Below, piece by piece: positions 7,580-15,140 of a stretch of DNA of 25,426 bases (its first letter is position 1; each line of letters begins with the position of its first letter). Origin of the DNA: Candidatus Bathyarchaeota archaeon (GTDB lineage Archaea > Thermoproteota > Bathyarchaeia > TCS64); NCBI GenBank assembly GCA_014730055.1, contig WJIV01000108.1, positions 1 through 25,426 on the forward strand. Reading direction: 5' to 3'. A program made the translations under genes and the position numbers. The notes below the pieces were generated by a model, which saw only the letters and a program-made list of their open reading frames with translations, did no database searches and was not told the DNA's origin.

Positions 7580-8347
7580 ATGGTCCAGTGTGACAAGTGC
7601 GGTAAGGAAACATATATGCCCTTCAGATGTAAATACTGTGGGGGGTATTTTTGTGATGAGCACAGGCTTCCTGAGCTCCATGACTGCACTGGGTATTATA
7701 GATATAGCCGAAGCACAACTGGTCAAAATGATTACAGGGCCCCTGGTTATAGCTACACCCCTCCAAGAAGTAATAGGATCGGTTTCAGTGAGAAAGAGAT
7801 AAGAGATCTTGCTATCGGTTTAGCAATAATTATTGCTATTCCTTTGTTTACGAGGCTTGGGTTACTACTGAGCAGGCCATTCCTGATGCTTGGATTTGTC
7901 GTGGTTTACGGGCTGGCTTTTATACTACATGAATTTGCACACAAATTCATGGCTCAAAGACTCGGTTATTGGGCAGAATTCCGATTAAATCAGCAGGGAT
8001 TATTATTAACTCTTTTATCCTTCATCTCTCCCATTAAAATAATCGCCCCTGGGGCAGTGATGATAGGCGGAGTCATGAGAGGAGATGATTATGGGAAGAT
8101 CAGTATTGTGGGCCCCTTGACCAATATTGGATTAGGTTTGATATATCTCCTTATTCTTTTTTACACTCGAAATTCATTTATCGCTTCTCTCGCATGGGTT
8201 GGAATATTAATTAACAGCAGCTTGGCGCTATTCAACCTAATACCTTTCGGGGTATTTGACGGTGCAAAAATAATGAAGTGGAATAGAGGTGCTTGGGTTG
8301 CTGCGTTTCTATCCGCTCTTGCGTTATTCCTTTATGCTAACTTATAG
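7580..8347 (+). CDS. AN1 zinc finger fused to site-2 protease (peptidase M50)
   Basis: The 255-residue protein begins with a complete AN1-type finger (C4, C7, C17, C20, C25, H28, H34, C36). A Tyr/Arg-rich linker comes next, then membrane helices from about residue 75. The protease motif HEFAH (H117, E118, H121) and the second metal-site motif NLIPFGVFDG (219-228, D227) are intact. Site-2 proteases cleave membrane-embedded regulators within the bilayer. The AN1 finger faces the cytoplasm and may select ubiquitin-like or other protein targets. The fusion is known in archaea. The start is ATG, without Shine-Dalgarno. The gene ends with TAG and a T tract at about 8351-8358. Confidence 0.9.
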   Translation: MVQCDKCGKETYMPFRCKYCGGYFCDEHRLPELHDCTGYYRYSRSTTGQNDYRAPGYSYTPPRSNRIGFSEKEIRDLAIGLAIIIAIPLFTRLGLLLSRPFLMLGFVVVYGLAFILHEFAHKFMAQRLGYWAEFRLNQQGLLLTLLSFISPIKIIAPGAVMIGGVMRGDDYGKISIVGPLTNIGLGLIYLLILFYTRNSFIASLAWVGILINSSLALFNLIPFGVFDGAKIMKWNRGAWVAAFLSALALFLYANL

Positions 8348-8350
8348 TTG

Positions 8351-8359
8351 GGTTTTTTT
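8351..8359 (+). terminator. T-tract terminator after AN1-M50 gene
   Basis: GG followed by seven T residues lies 4 bp after the TAG stop and before the next gene's start region. Confidence 0.4.
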
Positions 8360-8385
8360 AATTTCACAGACTCCCTTTTAATATA

Positions 8386-9273
8386 ATGATATTAATACCC
8401 GGCCCAGCTTCTGAAAAACTTGGAAGGAAGATTGCTAGTATTCTTAAGATTAACCCTCACCCAGTTAAACACCGTATTTTTCCTGATGGTGAAAGTTATA
8501 TTCGATTTACATCTGAAGATCTGAGTGATGATGTTTTACTTATCCAGACTACTGCACCTGATCCTGATCGAAAAATAATGCAGCTTCTAATGATGGCTAA
8601 AACTGCAAAGGCAATGGGTGCTAAGAGCTTGATAGCGTGTGTACCCTATCTTAGCTACAGTAGGCAAGATAAACGCTTTAGGGAGGGAGAGGTTTTCTCA
8701 CTGGATATAGTTCTGGGTTTAATGGACTCTTCTGGAATTGATGATCTTATAGTAATTGATATTCACAACAAAGAGAATACTCTAAAACTTTCAGAAAAGT
8801 ATGATATGTGTGTCCATTGTCTTGATGCTATTCCAGCCATTGCCAACTATCTCAAGGATAATAATTATGATGGAGCTTACAGCATCTCCCCAGATATTGG
8901 TCGAAAGGAATTGGTTCAAAGCGCTAGCAAGATACTCGGAGGGGGTTTCGGTTACTTCGAAAAGATCCGAGACCTAGAGACAGGAGAGATTGTAATGGAA
9001 GTACGCGATCTAGATATAATTGGAAGAAAAGCTGTTGTTTTCGATGACATTATCAGTAGTGGTGGAACAATGAGTAGAGCCATAAAAGGTCTAAAAGATC
9101 AGGGGGCTACTAAAGTTGCCGCAGCTTGTACTCATGCGCTCTTGATGGAGGGGGCAGAGCAGAGACTAAGAGAAGCGGGTGCTGAGAAGATAATTGCATC
9201 CGATACAATTCAAACGGATTATAGCGAAGTCACAGTTGCCGAAATAATTGCTAAACATATCATATCGATATAA
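8386..9273 (+). CDS. prs: Ribose-phosphate pyrophosphokinase (PRPP synthetase)
   Basis: The enzyme makes PRPP from ribose 5-phosphate and ATP for purine, pyrimidine, histidine and tryptophan synthesis. The 295-residue length fits the short archaeal form. The two phosphoribosyltransferase-like domains are clear: FPDGESYIR (32-40), SYSRQDKRF (90-98) with the flexible-loop residues, the DIHNKEN site (125-131) and the PRPP-binding loop VVFDDIISSGGTM (217-229). ATG 8386 gives MILIPGPAS, the normal N-terminus. It lies in an AT-rich leader without a clear Shine-Dalgarno. Transcription seems separate from the protease upstream because of the intervening T tract. Confidence 0.95.
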   Translation: MILIPGPASEKLGRKIASILKINPHPVKHRIFPDGESYIRFTSEDLSDDVLLIQTTAPDPDRKIMQLLMMAKTAKAMGAKSLIACVPYLSYSRQDKRFREGEVFSLDIVLGLMDSSGIDDLIVIDIHNKENTLKLSEKYDMCVHCLDAIPAIANYLKDNNYDGAYSISPDIGRKELVQSASKILGGGFGYFEKIRDLETGEIVMEVRDLDIIGRKAVVFDDIISSGGTMSRAIKGLKDQGATKVAAACTHALLMEGAEQRLREAGAEKIIASDTIQTDYSEVTVAEIIAKHIISI

Positions 9274-9317
9274 CCGATACCTATTTCACTAGGCATCATT
9301 GGGATCATATATACAAG

Positions 9318-9662
9318 ATGATAAGCAGCAAGATAAAACTCAAAGTACAATCGGTGAAAGCAGTAAAAGATCCTGAGAATAGAGAAGCCTTCCAAATTGA
9401 CTTCGTGGAAGTTAGGACGAAACCCCCAATGGTTATGATGAGTAATCCTGAGGTTCCAGAAGAGATAAACCAGATGGTGGTACAGGTAACCAAAAGCTTC
9501 CAGGGCTTGATGCCTGGGACTCAGTCTGGAACTTATGAGCAGCGAAAACTCACATTAATCCTAACAGGAGAGGAACTTGAGAGCTTCAACTTGAAACCTT
9601 ACCCGAATCAGACTTACACATTAACGATAACCGATAAGGAACTATTATTTGAGGAAGTCTAA
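9318..9662 (+). CDS. Small conserved-looking protein of unknown function
   Basis: The 114-residue acidic soluble protein seems to be mostly beta, with a central helix (PEEINQMVVQVTKSFQGL). It has no Cys, signal peptide or membrane helix. I do not recognise it with confidence. Its outline (beta strand, PxxPEEI, a helix, then KLTLILTGEELESF) recalls the small Arcadin-1-like archaeal proteins, but there is no actin gene nearby, so that label is weak. The ATG lies 44 bp after the PRPP synthetase stop. TATATA at 9308-9313 is too close to be its TATA box, so it is probably cotranscribed with prs. Confidence 0.6.
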   Translation: MISSKIKLKVQSVKAVKDPENREAFQIDFVEVRTKPPMVMMSNPEVPEEINQMVVQVTKSFQGLMPGTQSGTYEQRKLTLILTGEELESFNLKPYPNQTYTLTITDKELLFEEV

Positions 9663-9726
9663 CCTGTTTTAGAAGATTATAGTTAGAAACTTATTGGTTC
9701 TTGAAAAAACTAGAGTGAAAATTACC

Positions 9727-10635
9727 ATGAAGGTCGTCTTCTTAGGAACAAGCGGGAGCATGCCGACTGCTGAACGGAGCAGTAGTTCAACCGTGATCAA
9801 GATTGGAAGAGATCTAGTCATGTTCGATTGTGGTGAGGGTACTCAAAGACAGATGGTAAAGGCACGTGTTGGCTTCAGGCGGGATATGATTATTCTTATC
9901 AGTCATCTACATGGTGATCATATCTTAGGGATACCTGGCTTACTCCAAACTATGAGTCTACTTGGCAGAGAGAGACAGTTGGAGATATTTGGTCCAGTAG
10001 GGCTTGTTGATTATATAAGATCCTTCTCAGAAACCCTCGGGGGGCCTTCTTTTCCAGTTATTATATACGAAATACAAGAATCAGGTAAAATCCATGAGGA
10101 AGACCGTTTTAAAATCATTGCAGTACCAGTTGAACACAGGCTTGCTGGGTGGAGTTATGGATTTATTGAGGAGCCCAGACCTGGTCGTTTTTACCCGGAG
10201 AAGGCTAGAGAATTGGGAGTTCCTGAAGGGCCTCTTTGGCATAAACTCCAGCATGGAGAAAGTGTTGAGATAAATGGGAGCACTGTAAATTCAAGCCAAG
10301 TGACAGATCCTTCTCGACCAGGCAGGAAGATAGTCTATAGCGGAGATACTAGACCGACTAACGATGTTAGAAACCTCTCCGACAGAGCTGACTTATTGAT
10401 ACATGAGGCGACCTTTATGGATGAGTTAAGGGATAGAGCCATTGAGGACGGTCATACTACCGTTAAAGAGGCTGCAGAGTTGGCCAGGGAAGCGGGAGTG
10501 AAAAAGCTGGCTCTCACTCACATTAGTTCACGGTATCCTGATTCTGAGCCTTTACTAAATGAAGCTAGATCTGTTTTTAAGCGAACGATTATTGCTGAAG
10601 ATCTCATGGAGATAGAGATACCCATACCTAGATGA
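9727..10635 (+). CDS. rnz: Ribonuclease Z (tRNA 3'-processing endonuclease)
   Basis: This metallo-beta-lactamase fold enzyme removes 3' trailers from tRNA precursors. The metal motif is SHLHGDH (H60, H62, D64, H65 from the chosen start). Other ligands fit VPVEHRLAGWSYGF, YSGDTRPT and LTHISSRY. The exosite region is short, as in archaeal tRNase Z. ATG 9727 is chosen because MKVVFLGTSG is the classic N-terminus. The open frame continues upstream to TTG 9694 and GTG 9715, which would add up to 11 residues. At the 3' end the gene overlaps the convergent isomerase gene by 8 bp. Two tRNA genes without encoded CCA occur in the same window. Confidence 0.95.
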   Translation: MKVVFLGTSGSMPTAERSSSSTVIKIGRDLVMFDCGEGTQRQMVKARVGFRRDMIILISHLHGDHILGIPGLLQTMSLLGRERQLEIFGPVGLVDYIRSFSETLGGPSFPVIIYEIQESGKIHEEDRFKIIAVPVEHRLAGWSYGFIEEPRPGRFYPEKARELGVPEGPLWHKLQHGESVEINGSTVNSSQVTDPSRPGRKIVYSGDTRPTNDVRNLSDRADLLIHEATFMDELRDRAIEDGHTTVKEAAELAREAGVKKLALTHISSRYPDSEPLLNEARSVFKRTIIAEDLMEIEIPIPR

Positions 10636-11398
10636 GAGCATTCAAGTAATTCATACTTTTGTCAATATCTCTGTATGATTCAATAACTATCCAATTATCG
10701 AAGCCCGTAGCCTTTATTGACTCAACTACTTTTGGCCAGTTTATTTCTCCTTCCCCAATTGGCAAGTGTTGATCTTTTTTCCCTCTGTTATCACTGATAT
10801 GTATGTGCTCAATTTTTTCACCGTGTATACTCAGAAACTCGAAGACCTCCGATTGAAGATTTGCATGAGCAACATCAAGAACCATCCTCATGTCTATCTG
10901 CTCCTCTTCGAAAAATAGGTTAAAGTCTTCAACAGTAATCAAAAGATAAGGAGTAGGCGGAGGGACATTCTCAATTAGTAGAGGAACACCGTACTCCTGA
11001 CTATATCTCTGCAACCAGTGCAGGCTTCTGATGTTAAGTTCCCAAGCTCGTCCTTTCATGAATCTATCCGTTGCTGTTGTCCAACCCGGGTGGATGACAA
11101 CACATCTAGCCTCTAAATCACTGGCAAAACGTATACTATATCGTATACGTTTTAGAATCCATTCACGTATCAGGTCGTCGTCCGCGGAAAGATTTGTATC
11201 CGCATAGGGGGCATGAATGCTATATTCCAGATCATAAGAGGCCCTAAGCTCTTGAAGCTGCTCCGCGATCTTTGGGTTCAACGCATGGTGACCGCTGTCA
11301 GCGATCTCGATGTTTTTAGTCCCTAATCTTACCAGCTTGTGCCGGACCTCAGTTAACGGTCTATCCAGTAAATGCAATGTAGAGGCAGCTAGCTTCAT
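10628..11398 (-). CDS. Sugar phosphate isomerase/epimerase-like TIM-barrel protein
   Basis: The 256-residue protein has the AP-endonuclease-2/xylose-isomerase-like TIM barrel. Metal-binding elements are visible: SIHAPY after strand 3, VVIHPGW, LLIENVPPP with a glutamate ligand, VLDVAHAN, HIHISDN and IVIES near the end. Members epimerise or isomerise sugars or act as endonuclease IV; the SDNRGKKDQHLPIGEG run is typical of the isomerase/epimerase side. ATG 11398 gives MKLAASTLH, the normal first strand. A longer in-frame start at 11467 would run into the divergent flavodiiron promoter. Substrate is unknown. Confidence 0.82.
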   Translation of the reverse strand: MKLAASTLHLLDRPLTEVRHKLVRLGTKNIEIADSGHHALNPKIAEQLQELRASYDLEYSIHAPYADTNLSADDDLIREWILKRIRYSIRFASDLEARCVVIHPGWTTATDRFMKGRAWELNIRSLHWLQRYSQEYGVPLLIENVPPPTPYLLITVEDFNLFFEEEQIDMRMVLDVAHANLQSEVFEFLSIHGEKIEHIHISDNRGKKDQHLPIGEGEINWPKVVESIKATGFDNWIVIESYRDIDKSMNYLNALI

Positions 11399-11467
11399 CT
11401 TGGATACCCTATTTGCTACTTGGTTTAAGATAAGCCTTTTATCTCGTCCTTCGAAATTCGATTCCAA

Positions 11468-11474
11468 AGGTGAT
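11468..11474 (+). promoter_or_regulatory. AGGTGAT ribosome-binding site that fixes a TTG start
   Basis: AGGTGAT matches the complement of the archaeal 16S rRNA 3' end and ends 3 nt before TTG 11478, the chosen FprA start. No ATG or GTG is available at this position. Confidence 0.7.
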
Positions 11475-11477
11475 GTT

Positions 11478-12650
11478 TTGACTAAAGTTATAGATGGAGT
11501 TTACTGGGTTGGCGCAGTCGACTGGGATGTTAAGAACTTCCATGGTTATATCACTCACAGAGGAACAAGTTACAACGCATATGTGGTTAAAGGAGAGAAA
11601 ACAGCAGTTGTTGATACTGTGAAGGAGAACTTTGCTGATACTTTCCTTCGTCACATTAAAGAGATTGTAGAATTTGAGGATATAGATTACATTATCAGCA
11701 ACCACGCTGAGCCAGATCACAGTGGTTCATTAAAGGCCTTGATAGATGTGGCCCCCCAAGCGGAGGTTATAGCAAGTAAGAGAGGTAAAGATTCTCTTCA
11801 GAAATATTATGGAGAGCTAGAGATTACCTCTATTGAAGAAAAGCCCCAGGTAGATCTAGGTGGTAAGACCTTAGCTTTTGTTGCTGTTCCCATGGCTCAC
11901 TGGCCAGATAGCATGGTAACCTATATTCCTGAGGATAAGCTTCTGCTTAGCAACGATGCCTTCGGCCAGCATCTTGCCTCAAGTGAGAGATTCAACGATA
12001 TGGTTGACCAGGATCTTCTATGGCATGAGGCTACCGCCTATTATGCAAATATACTTTTACCTCTATACAGGAGCGTAAGTAGGGCCATAAAGGCTCTTGA
12101 AGGAGTAGACATAGAAATCATCGCTCCTAGCCATGGTGTAATTTGGCGCGATAAACCCATAGAGGTTATCGAGAAGTACCTCGATTGGGTTAATGGTGTA
12201 ACAAAAGACCGTGTAGTTATTGCATATGATACCATGTGGAAGAGTACAAAGAACATGGCATACGCAATAGCAGAGGGAGCAGGCAGTACAGGAGTCGAGA
12301 CGATGGTATTTAACCTGACTGAGAACCATAGAAGCGATGTTATGACCGATATCCTAGAAGCTAAAGCAGTCCTTGTTGGGAGTCCGACTTTGAATAATCA
12401 CGTATACCCCACGGCGGGAGGATTCCTAGCTTATATGAGAGGCCTAAGTCCTCAGAAGAAGATTGGAGCGGCCTTTGGCAGCTACGGTTGGGCAGGAGGC
12501 GCCAAAAGATTCATAGAGGAGCAAATGAAGGCTGCAGGAATAGAGCTGATAGAAAACGATATTGAGTTCAGCTATAAGCCAACACAGGAAGAGTGGAAAA
12601 AAGCATACGACTTTGGTAAAATGATTGGGGAAAAGATAAAATCTTCCTAA
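11478..12650 (+). CDS. fprA: FprA-type flavodiiron protein (A-type)
   Basis: The 390-residue protein has an N-terminal diiron metallo-beta-lactamase domain (about 1-245) and a C-terminal flavodoxin domain (about 250-390). Iron ligands in the usual order are HAEPDH (H76, E78, D80, H81), H141 in MAHWPD, D160 in LSNDAFGQH and the His in SHGVIW. The FMN phosphate loop is YDTMWKSTKNMA. Archaeal FprA proteins reduce O2 to water with F420H2 or NO with rubredoxin, protecting anaerobes. The start is TTG 11478, supported by AGGTGAT. The open frame upstream to 11310 reads into the divergent isomerase gene and is not protein-like. Presence suggests an anaerobe exposed to oxygen pulses. Confidence 0.93.
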   Translation: MTKVIDGVYWVGAVDWDVKNFHGYITHRGTSYNAYVVKGEKTAVVDTVKENFADTFLRHIKEIVEFEDIDYIISNHAEPDHSGSLKALIDVAPQAEVIASKRGKDSLQKYYGELEITSIEEKPQVDLGGKTLAFVAVPMAHWPDSMVTYIPEDKLLLSNDAFGQHLASSERFNDMVDQDLLWHEATAYYANILLPLYRSVSRAIKALEGVDIEIIAPSHGVIWRDKPIEVIEKYLDWVNGVTKDRVVIAYDTMWKSTKNMAYAIAEGAGSTGVETMVFNLTENHRSDVMTDILEAKAVLVGSPTLNNHVYPTAGGFLAYMRGLSPQKKIGAAFGSYGWAGGAKRFIEEQMKAAGIELIENDIEFSYKPTQEEWKKAYDFGKMIGEKIKSS

Positions 12651-12654
12651 AACT

Positions 12655-12665
12655 TTCTTTTTTTA
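12655..12665 (+). terminator. T-tract terminator after fprA
   Basis: A pyrimidine run with seven consecutive T residues directly follows fprA and overlaps the end of the convergent PAP2-like gene. Confidence 0.45.
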
Positions 12666-13253
12666 GATAAATACATATTTTACATAGAACGCCATTTGGA
12701 ACCAGGTTAATAGCGTGCTTATTAGTGCACCCATTGTAACTTGGAGTTTATCATGTGCATTGAGCTCTACCCTGGCCCATGCAACGGGTATGAAGAGCAG
12801 AAAAAGTGGTAACAGCCTTGTTCCAAGAAGATACACTAGAGCAGTAACAGGGCTTGTGATACCTGATGCATGGATGCTTATCTTCCATTTGAATGTTATC
12901 AGTAATAGTACTATTCCGTTTACTAGATAACAAGCCATTAGGGCCGTTATGGGGGCTGGTGCATTGACGAGTATAAGGGATATTGTGCCCATTGTGTAAC
13001 TCGCTATTGTTGCTAGGAAGGGTATGAATCTCTCCATTCTTTCACGCGCATAAAAGTCGCTAATTATTCCTTTTTTCAGCATATAAACGACCATTAATAT
13101 TGGAAGAAGACAACCGAAAACACTTGTTATCATCAGTAGCTGTAATGTTGAACCATTTCCATACTTGAATGCAAGTGGTATGAACGTAACTAGCGTTAGC
13201 AGTGGAGCATTCATTATTGCGGAGACCGCCTCAGCTAGCTTCTTCTTATCCAA
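12663..13253 (-). CDS. PAP2-like polytopic membrane protein
   Basis: The 196-residue protein has about six membrane helices. The C-terminal half shows a PAP2-superfamily pattern: lysine and SIHASGITSP (about 125-137; an altered PSGH motif), then WARVELNAHDKLQVTMG (about 158-174; an altered SRxxxxxHxxxD). Members are membrane lipid phosphatases or transferases. The altered motifs make the assignment moderate. Start ATG 13253 has GGAG at 13264-13267 on the minus strand and a TATATAAAA box around 13299-13307, which overlaps the stop of the 44-residue Cys protein. It is therefore expressed from its own promoter inside the end of the isc operon. Confidence 0.65.
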   Translation of the reverse strand: MDKKKLAEAVSAIMNAPLLTLVTFIPLAFKYGNGSTLQLLMITSVFGCLLPILMVVYMLKKGIISDFYARERMERFIPFLATIASYTMGTISLILVNAPAPITALMACYLVNGIVLLLITFKWKISIHASGITSPVTALVYLLGTRLLPLFLLFIPVAWARVELNAHDKLQVTMGALISTLLTWFQMAFYVKYVFI

Positions 13254-13301
13254 GATCTGCTGCTCCTATTAAGTTAACAAGCTACTACCTGCTTATATCT
13301 T

Positions 13302-13436
13302 TTATATATGTTCTTTATGTAGATTCTCGCAGCAATATTTAGTTTCTTTACCGTTCTCTTCAATCTTCACTCTCATGAATTCGCAGTCTTCATCTTCCGC
13401 TGCTTCACATATCATGCATTTTATTTTCTTACTCAT
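13302..13436 (-). CDS. 44-residue Cys-rich protein coupled to iscU
   Basis: This gene is read by hand from the minus strand. The 44-residue product starts MSKKIKCMICEAAEDEDCEF and ends CCENLHKEHI. It has a CxxC pair (C7, C10), C18 and a CC pair (C35, C36), and is charged and soluble. The ATG overlaps the IscU stop as ATGA, so translation is coupled. The CxxC...CC layout looks like a small zinc ribbon or an Fe-S/sulfur-binding peptide. Position suggests a role with IscS/IscU, for instance as a sulfur or iron partner, but this is inferred from location only. I do not recognise a named family. Confidence 0.7.
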   Translation of the reverse strand: MSKKIKCMICEAAEDEDCEFMRVKIEENGKETKYCCENLHKEHI

Positions 13437-13804
13437 TCTTTTTTCTTCTCTCTGTAGTTTTTAATTGCCTCATGAAGTGCATCAGCAGCTAAGTTACTGC
13501 AGTGCATCTTCACTGGAGGTAACCCTTCTAGGGCTTCTGCTACTTCCTGCTTTGTGATGTTCATTGCTTCGTCCAGAGTTTTACCTTTAGCTAGCTCTGT
13601 GGTCATGCTGCTTGTAGCTATGGCAGCACCACATCCAAATGTCTTGAATTTTATATCTTCAATTTTCTCGTCTTTAACCTTGATGTACATCGTCATCATA
13701 TCACCGCAGACCGGGTTTCCAACTGTTCCTTCCGAGTCCGCGTCCTCCATCTCACCCACATTCCTTGGGTTCTTGAAATGATCTAAGACCTTTTCACTAT
13801 ACAT
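13433..13804 (-). CDS. iscU: Iron-sulfur cluster scaffold IscU/NifU N-domain
   Basis: The 123-residue scaffold has the three conserved cysteines C33 (NPVCGD), C58 (FGCGAA) and C102 (HCSNLA), plus D35 that controls cluster release in IscU proteins. Fe-S clusters are assembled here and passed to apo-proteins. ATG 13804 directly follows the TAA stop of iscS, and GAGGAG inside iscS lies about 10 nt upstream, so expression is coupled. The IscU stop overlaps the ATG of the 44-residue Cys protein. In A. fulgidus an IscS-IscU pair with the same layout forms an (IscS-IscU)2 complex holding a [2Fe-2S] cluster. Confidence 0.95.
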   Translation of the reverse strand: MYSEKVLDHFKNPRNVGEMEDADSEGTVGNPVCGDMMTMYIKVKDEKIEDIKFKTFGCGAAIATSSMTTELAKGKTLDEAMNITKQEVAEALEGLPPVKMHCSNLAADALHEAIKNYREKKKE

Positions 13805-14980
13805 TTATTTCAGCTCCTCAGGGGTTAGGGGCGACATAGATCTGAGCCTCTTTACTACCCCCGGTAGTTGATTGACTACGTATTCCACTTGTTGGTTGTT
13901 ATTATTTCTTCCTAGAGTAAAAACTAGGCTACCATGTGCTTCCTCATGTTTTAGGCCACAAGCGAGTAATGTGTGGCTTGGCTCTAGGGTCTTTGCCGCG
14001 CAAGCTGATCCTGATGATACCATTATCCCTAGCTCGTCAAGGCTCATAATCAATGCCTCGCCTTCTATATAGCTGAACCTTATATTGGCGTTGTTTGGAA
14101 GTCGTCTATTCGGATGCCCATTCAAGTAGCTGTCAGGAATCTCCAGTAATCCATATATCAATCCATCTCTAAGCTTGGTCAATCTATTAGACTCTTCTTT
14201 CATCTCTTTGATAGCGATCTCTGCTGCTTTTCCCATACCAACCATCCCTGGGATATTCTCACTACCTGAACGTAAGCCCCTCTCCTGACCACCACCAATC
14301 ATCTGAGGTTTAACTCTGATCCCTTCTCTCATATAGAGAGCACCCATGCCTTTGGGTCCGTATATATCATTGCTGCTTAGGCTCATGAGATCAACATCCA
14401 TATTCTTGGAATCTAATTCTATTTGTCCTATCGCGGCAGCTGCGTCGCTGTGAAATAGAGCGTCATTATCATGTGCAATTTTAGCTGCCTCTTTAACAGG
14501 CTGGATGGTCCCTATTTCACCATTGGCGACCATTACAGAGACTAGCATAGTATTTTTATCGACCATTTCATCAAGTTCTTCTAGATCAACTGTTCCAGTG
14601 TTACAAACAGGACATGTTTCAACTACAAAGCCTTGCCGTGTAAGCTCTTTACAAATATTTATTGTTGATATATGTTCCACTGCTGAGATAACAACTCTTT
14701 TTCCTTTTTTGCTGTAACGTCCAGTTGCACCTAGTATTGCTAAGTTGGATGCTTCAGTAGCACTTGATGTAAAAATTATCTCTTCTGCGCTGGCATTAAC
14801 TAGCTCTGCGACTTTAGTCCTAGAAGTATTCATTGCTTCTAATGCCTCGAAGCCTTTAGAATGGAAACTTGCTGGATTACCATATTTCTCTGTGAAAAAT
14901 GGGTTCATTTCTTCGATAACCCTAGGATCCACTGGTTTCCCAGACCCATGATCCATATAGGCGGTCAGGTGATTGGACAT
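13805..14980 (-). CDS. iscS: IscS/NifS cysteine desulfurase homologue lacking the PLP lysine
   Basis: The 391-residue protein has the class V aminotransferase fold and all desulfurase landmarks, including the mobile-loop cysteine C327 (VSSGSACAAK) and the stacking histidine H103. The PLP-binding site is changed: the usual HK before the GPKG loop is N204-D205, and the Asp-x-x-Gln that holds PLP is DAAA (D179, Gln replaced by Ala). The codons for N204-D205 are AAT GAT at 14371-14366, so this is not a translation slip. A. fulgidus IscS is known to carry Asp in place of this Lys and to lack desulfurase activity without repair. Here IscS may act as a cluster-assembly partner supplied with sulfide. 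The gene heads an iscS-iscU-Cys protein operon; its box at 15008-15015 predicts a leaderless start. Confidence 0.93.
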   Translation of the reverse strand: MSNHLTAYMDHGSGKPVDPRVIEEMNPFFTEKYGNPASFHSKGFEALEAMNTSRTKVAELVNASAEEIIFTSSATEASNLAILGATGRYSKKGKRVVISAVEHISTINICKELTRQGFVVETCPVCNTGTVDLEELDEMVDKNTMLVSVMVANGEIGTIQPVKEAAKIAHDNDALFHSDAAAAIGQIELDSKNMDVDLMSLSSNDIYGPKGMGALYMREGIRVKPQMIGGGQERGLRSGSENIPGMVGMGKAAEIAIKEMKEESNRLTKLRDGLIYGLLEIPDSYLNGHPNRRLPNNANIRFSYIEGEALIMSLDELGIMVSSGSACAAKTLEPSHTLLACGLKHEEAHGSLVFTLGRNNNNQQVEYVVNQLPGVVKRLRSMSPLTPEELK

Positions 14981-15007
14981 AATTACGTATCACGGTTGAT
15001 TCGGTTA

Positions 15008-15015
15008 ATTTAAAT
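15008..15015 (-). promoter_or_regulatory. TATA box of the isc operon
   Basis: ATTTAAAT is centred about 31 bp before the iscS ATG at 14980, predicting a transcript start within a few bases of the ATG. Confidence 0.6.
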
Positions 15016-15102
15016 ATGTTCTAATTTTTAGAAGATATAATAGAAAAAAACTGATTATTTTATATGTTTTAATTTATAAAACTCTAGAGCCTAACACACG
15101 AA

Positions 15103-15116
15103 TTTAAATATTTAAA
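15103..15116 (+). promoter_or_regulatory. Overlapping TATA boxes of the secreted-protein gene
   Basis: Two TTTAAA motifs lie in tandem. The second (15109-15116) is centred about 28 bp before ATG 15141, predicting a leaderless mRNA beginning at or near that ATG. Confidence 0.5.
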
Positions 15117-15140
15117 GCATCCCTTTTGAATTAACAAAAA

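Noticed and set aside
11310..11477. Upstream extension of the FprA frame
   Set aside because: Overlaps the divergent isomerase gene and its N-terminus is not flavodiiron-like; AGGTGAT before TTG 11478 gives a better start.
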